Source of the DNA: Anaerolineales bacterium
Lineage (GTDB): Bacteria > Chloroflexota > Anaerolineae > Anaerolineales > Villigracilaceae
Assembly (NCBI GenBank): GCA_017985935.1
Contig: JAGNWT010000042.1
Coordinates: forward strand, 1 to 33,249
Direction: 5' to 3'
Length of the DNA: 33,249 bases
A program made the position numbers and the translations under genes. Positions within the stretch are counted from its first letter, which is position 1, and each line of letters opens with the position of its first letter. Under the pieces are notes generated by a model that did no database searches, had not been told where the DNA came from, and worked only from the letters and a program-made list of their open reading frames with translations. Shown one piece after another: positions 31,861 to 33,249 of this stretch.

Positions 31861-32264
31861 TAGTATTCGATAGCCCGTTTTAGTGATCGGGCGCTTTTAA
31901 TCCATTCCATCACTCTGTTTAACCCGGGCATTTGATTTACAAGATTCTTTTTCTGATTCACTACAGACATGGCTTCCAACAAGGCCTCTGGTTTACGAGA
32001 AGCAAGTTCCATTACTGTATCCACTCCTGCCGCTTCAAGTAGATCGGAATATTGCGCGCCAATACCGCTTATTCGATACAGGTCCGCGCGGTTGACCCAG
32101 CCCAGGATCACCTTTGCGCTAAGCCCAGTGGCTTTGGCAAGTTCCTGGCGGCCTTTCGGTGTGCCGCCTTTTTCCAAAAGCGCTTCTGTCGTGCGCACCC
32201 CGGCCTCACGTAGTTTGACCGCATAGGCTTCACCGATCCCTTCAATATCAGTAATTGTTGGCAT
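31860..32264 (-). CDS. DUF4332 helix-hairpin-helix protein
   Basis: The 134-residue product matches DUF4332, a family built of helix-hairpin-helix units. ITDIEGIGEAYAVKLREAGV (4-23) and YRISGIGAQYSDLLEAAGV (about 62-80) are two such units, each with the hairpin Gly-Ile-Gly, and MPGLNRVMEWI near the end may be a third. Such motifs usually contact DNA backbone or mediate protein binding; no enzymatic residues are seen. The start has AGGAG nine bases upstream. It is divergent from the YciI-like gene, with a dyad in the shared control region. Confidence 0.87.
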   Translation of the reverse strand: MPTITDIEGIGEAYAVKLREAGVRTTEALLEKGGTPKGRQELAKATGLSAKVILGWVNRADLYRISGIGAQYSDLLEAAGVDTVMELASRKPEALLEAMSVVNQKKNLVNQMPGLNRVMEWIKSARSLKRAIEY

Positions 32265-32285
32265 TTGCTTATTCTCCTTTATTTT

Positions 32286-32312
32286 GATATAAACTTTAGA
32301 TAAGCTTATATC
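32286..32312. promoter_or_regulatory. 27-base imperfect palindrome in a divergent control region
   Basis: GATATAAACTT (32286-32296) and AAGCTTATATC (32302-32312) are 11-base arms with one mismatch around TAGAT. It lies 22 bases before the DUF4332 start, where -10-like sequences for that gene (minus-strand TTTATA) fall. This is the layout of a repressor or activator site. The regulator is unknown. Confidence 0.45.
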
Positions 32313-32400
32313 ATCAATGAAATAAAATCAAGACATTCATCATGTTTCTGAAACATTCTCTCTTGCGTATTAGTCATCAAACTTCCGGAGGAAGAAAAAA

Positions 32401-32706
32401 ATGAAACAATGGCTTTATCTTCTCAGACCTGTTCGGCTTGGCATGGTGACCGAGGGACCAACCTCCGAAGAAGCTGAAATCGTCTCGCGTCACTTCGCGC
32501 GATTGCAAGAGTTGACCGCAGAGGGAGTCATCATCCTCGTGGGGCGCACCCAGAACAACGATGAGTCCACGCTTGGGCTTTGCATCTTCGAAGCGGAGGA
32601 TGAATCAGCGGCGAGAAAGATCATGGAGTCTGACCCGGCCGTCGCCGGGAGAGTGATGCGCGCAGAGTTATATCCCTATCAAGTCGCGCTGATGCGTGGT
32701 CAATAA
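32401..32706 (+). CDS. YciI-like (YCII-related) protein
   Basis: The 101-residue product has the size and ferredoxin-like alternating pattern of the YCII family: WLYLLRPVR at the start, ARLQELTAEGVIILVGRT in the middle, and a DESAARKIMESDPAVAGRVM segment resembling the family's late Asp-Pro motif. Proteins of this fold act as small dimeric enzymes or sensors; YciI itself is poorly understood. The usual catalytic-like His-Asp pair is only partly preserved (H32 is the one early histidine). GGAGGAAG lies a few bases before the ATG. The convergent VIT1-type gene ends 16 bases downstream with no evident terminator between. Confidence 0.75.
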   Translation: MKQWLYLLRPVRLGMVTEGPTSEEAEIVSRHFARLQELTAEGVIILVGRTQNNDESTLGLCIFEAEDESAARKIMESDPAVAGRVMRAELYPYQVALMRGQ

Positions 32707-32722
32707 TCCCCCCTCAAAAAAA

Positions 32723-33249
32723 TTACGGCAGCGGCGGGACCTTGAGCACGATGCCCACCAAATAACCAGCCAACGCGCTGACAGTTCCGATCACCGCCAT
32801 TTCAAATCCGCTCTTGATCGGTATGCCGACCGTGACACGCGCTTTGTATGCGCCAATTCCGAACAACACCAGGGCGGTCACCACCACTGAAAGCCACATG
32901 CTTGTAAATACTGGGAAAATCATAAAGGGAAAGAGCGGCACGAGCGAACCAATGATGGCAGAGAAGCCCACCAGAAGCGCGGCGCGGATCGCGGTCTTTC
33001 TATCCACTGGGGCGAGTTGATGCTCTTCCGCCATCATCACCGCCACCCACACATCCTGGCTCGCAGTGATGGTTGAAACAATACGGTCCAGTAATTCCCC
33101 TTTGAAACCCTTCTTTTCATAGATATCGCGGATCTCTTTGATCTCAAGATGAGGCGCTTCGACGATGTGGCGATACTCGCGTTCCCGTTCGCTTTGATAC
33201 AGGTCAGCATCTGCCAGTGTGGTCGTAAAAGCGACCGCGCCCATTGAAA
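32723..33249 (-). CDS. VIT1/CCC1 family membrane protein, C-terminal part (cut by window edge)
   Basis: At least 173 residues are visible, and the frame stays open to the window edge. An ATG at 33244 exists, but it falls inside the family's conserved N-terminal Ser-Met segment, so the real start lies beyond. The visible part has the cytoplasmic metal-binding helical region (REREYRHIVEAPHLEIKEIRDIYEKKGF) rich in Glu and His, then three hydrophobic helices with FPFMIFP and a glycine-rich last pair. Family members move Fe2+ or Mn2+ across membranes. The Glu-rich stretch is the metal-capturing domain of plant VIT1. Function here is by family only. Confidence 0.82.
   Translation of the reverse strand, partial: SMGAVAFTTTLADADLYQSEREREYRHIVEAPHLEIKEIRDIYEKKGFKGELLDRIVSTITASQDVWVAVMMAEEHQLAPVDRKTAIRAALLVGFSAIIGSLVPLFPFMIFPVFTSMWLSVVVTALVLFGIGAYKARVTVGIPIKSGFEMAVIGTVSALAGYLVGIVLKVPPLP

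Noticed and set aside
33244..33249. ATG at 33244 as the true start of the VIT1-type gene
   Set aside because: The frame is open to the window edge and the family has an upstream N-terminal membrane segment, so the gene is cut.

Overview
The window looks like chromosomal DNA of a Chloroflexota bacterium, probably class Anaerolineae. This is an inference from protein style and gene content, not a database match. The signs are threonine/proline-rich linkers behind the lipobox or membrane anchor of surface proteins, a CpaE/TadZ-like response regulator, a tmRNA with an alanine-type acceptor, moderate GC, and a mix of Shine-Dalgarno (SD), SD-less and apparently leaderless starts. I see no phage, transposon, CRISPR array or tRNA gene, and no gene-free stretch over 300 bases.

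Layout. 1-994 (-): N-terminal part of a Clp AAA+ unfoldase, cut by the window edge. 1231-3184 (+): a DinB/ClbS-like protein, a GNAT acetyltransferase and a small YvlD-like membrane protein. 3225-7899 (-): two overlapping paralogous polytopic membrane proteins resembling GT-C glycosyltransferases, an unreported 58-residue protein and an AI-2E-family exporter. 8033-11895 (-): an FHA membrane protein with its own promoter, then a GAF histidine kinase, a sirtuin and a REC-CpaE-like regulator whose reading frames overlap. 12008-12384 (+): tmRNA. 12440-15169 (+): a lipoprotein and DnaK.

15272-17828 (-) is the most unusual block. It encodes a small PepSY-like exported protein, a membrane-anchored protein with 18 consecutive glycines, an ApbE-type FMN transferase, and a membrane protein whose paired histidines have the spacing of the NADPH-oxidase/ferric-reductase di-heme core. 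I read it as a compact transmembrane electron-transfer module without a recognisable flavoprotein dehydrogenase or standard FMN_bind domain. The acceptor of the ApbE product is not obvious.

18022-31816 (+) is a long co-directional run: C39-like protease with a repeat region, SbcD/Mre11-like nuclease, MFS transporter, YghO-like acyltransferase, DegV, YebC, RuvC, RuvA, radical SAM protein, FAD amine-oxidase-type enzyme, ProC and an ABC-F ATPase. Several of its short spacers hold hairpins or filler-like repeats and are followed by starts with no SD. The right end holds a DUF4332 helix-hairpin-helix protein (-), a YciI-like protein (+) and the C-terminal part of a VIT1/CCC1-family protein (-).

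On regulation, three genes (1231, 1801, 18022) have a perfect TATAAT ending exactly seven bases before the ATG and no SD, which predicts leaderless mRNAs. Two convergent gene pairs are closed by long perfect palindromes that reach into the stop codon of the minus-strand gene.
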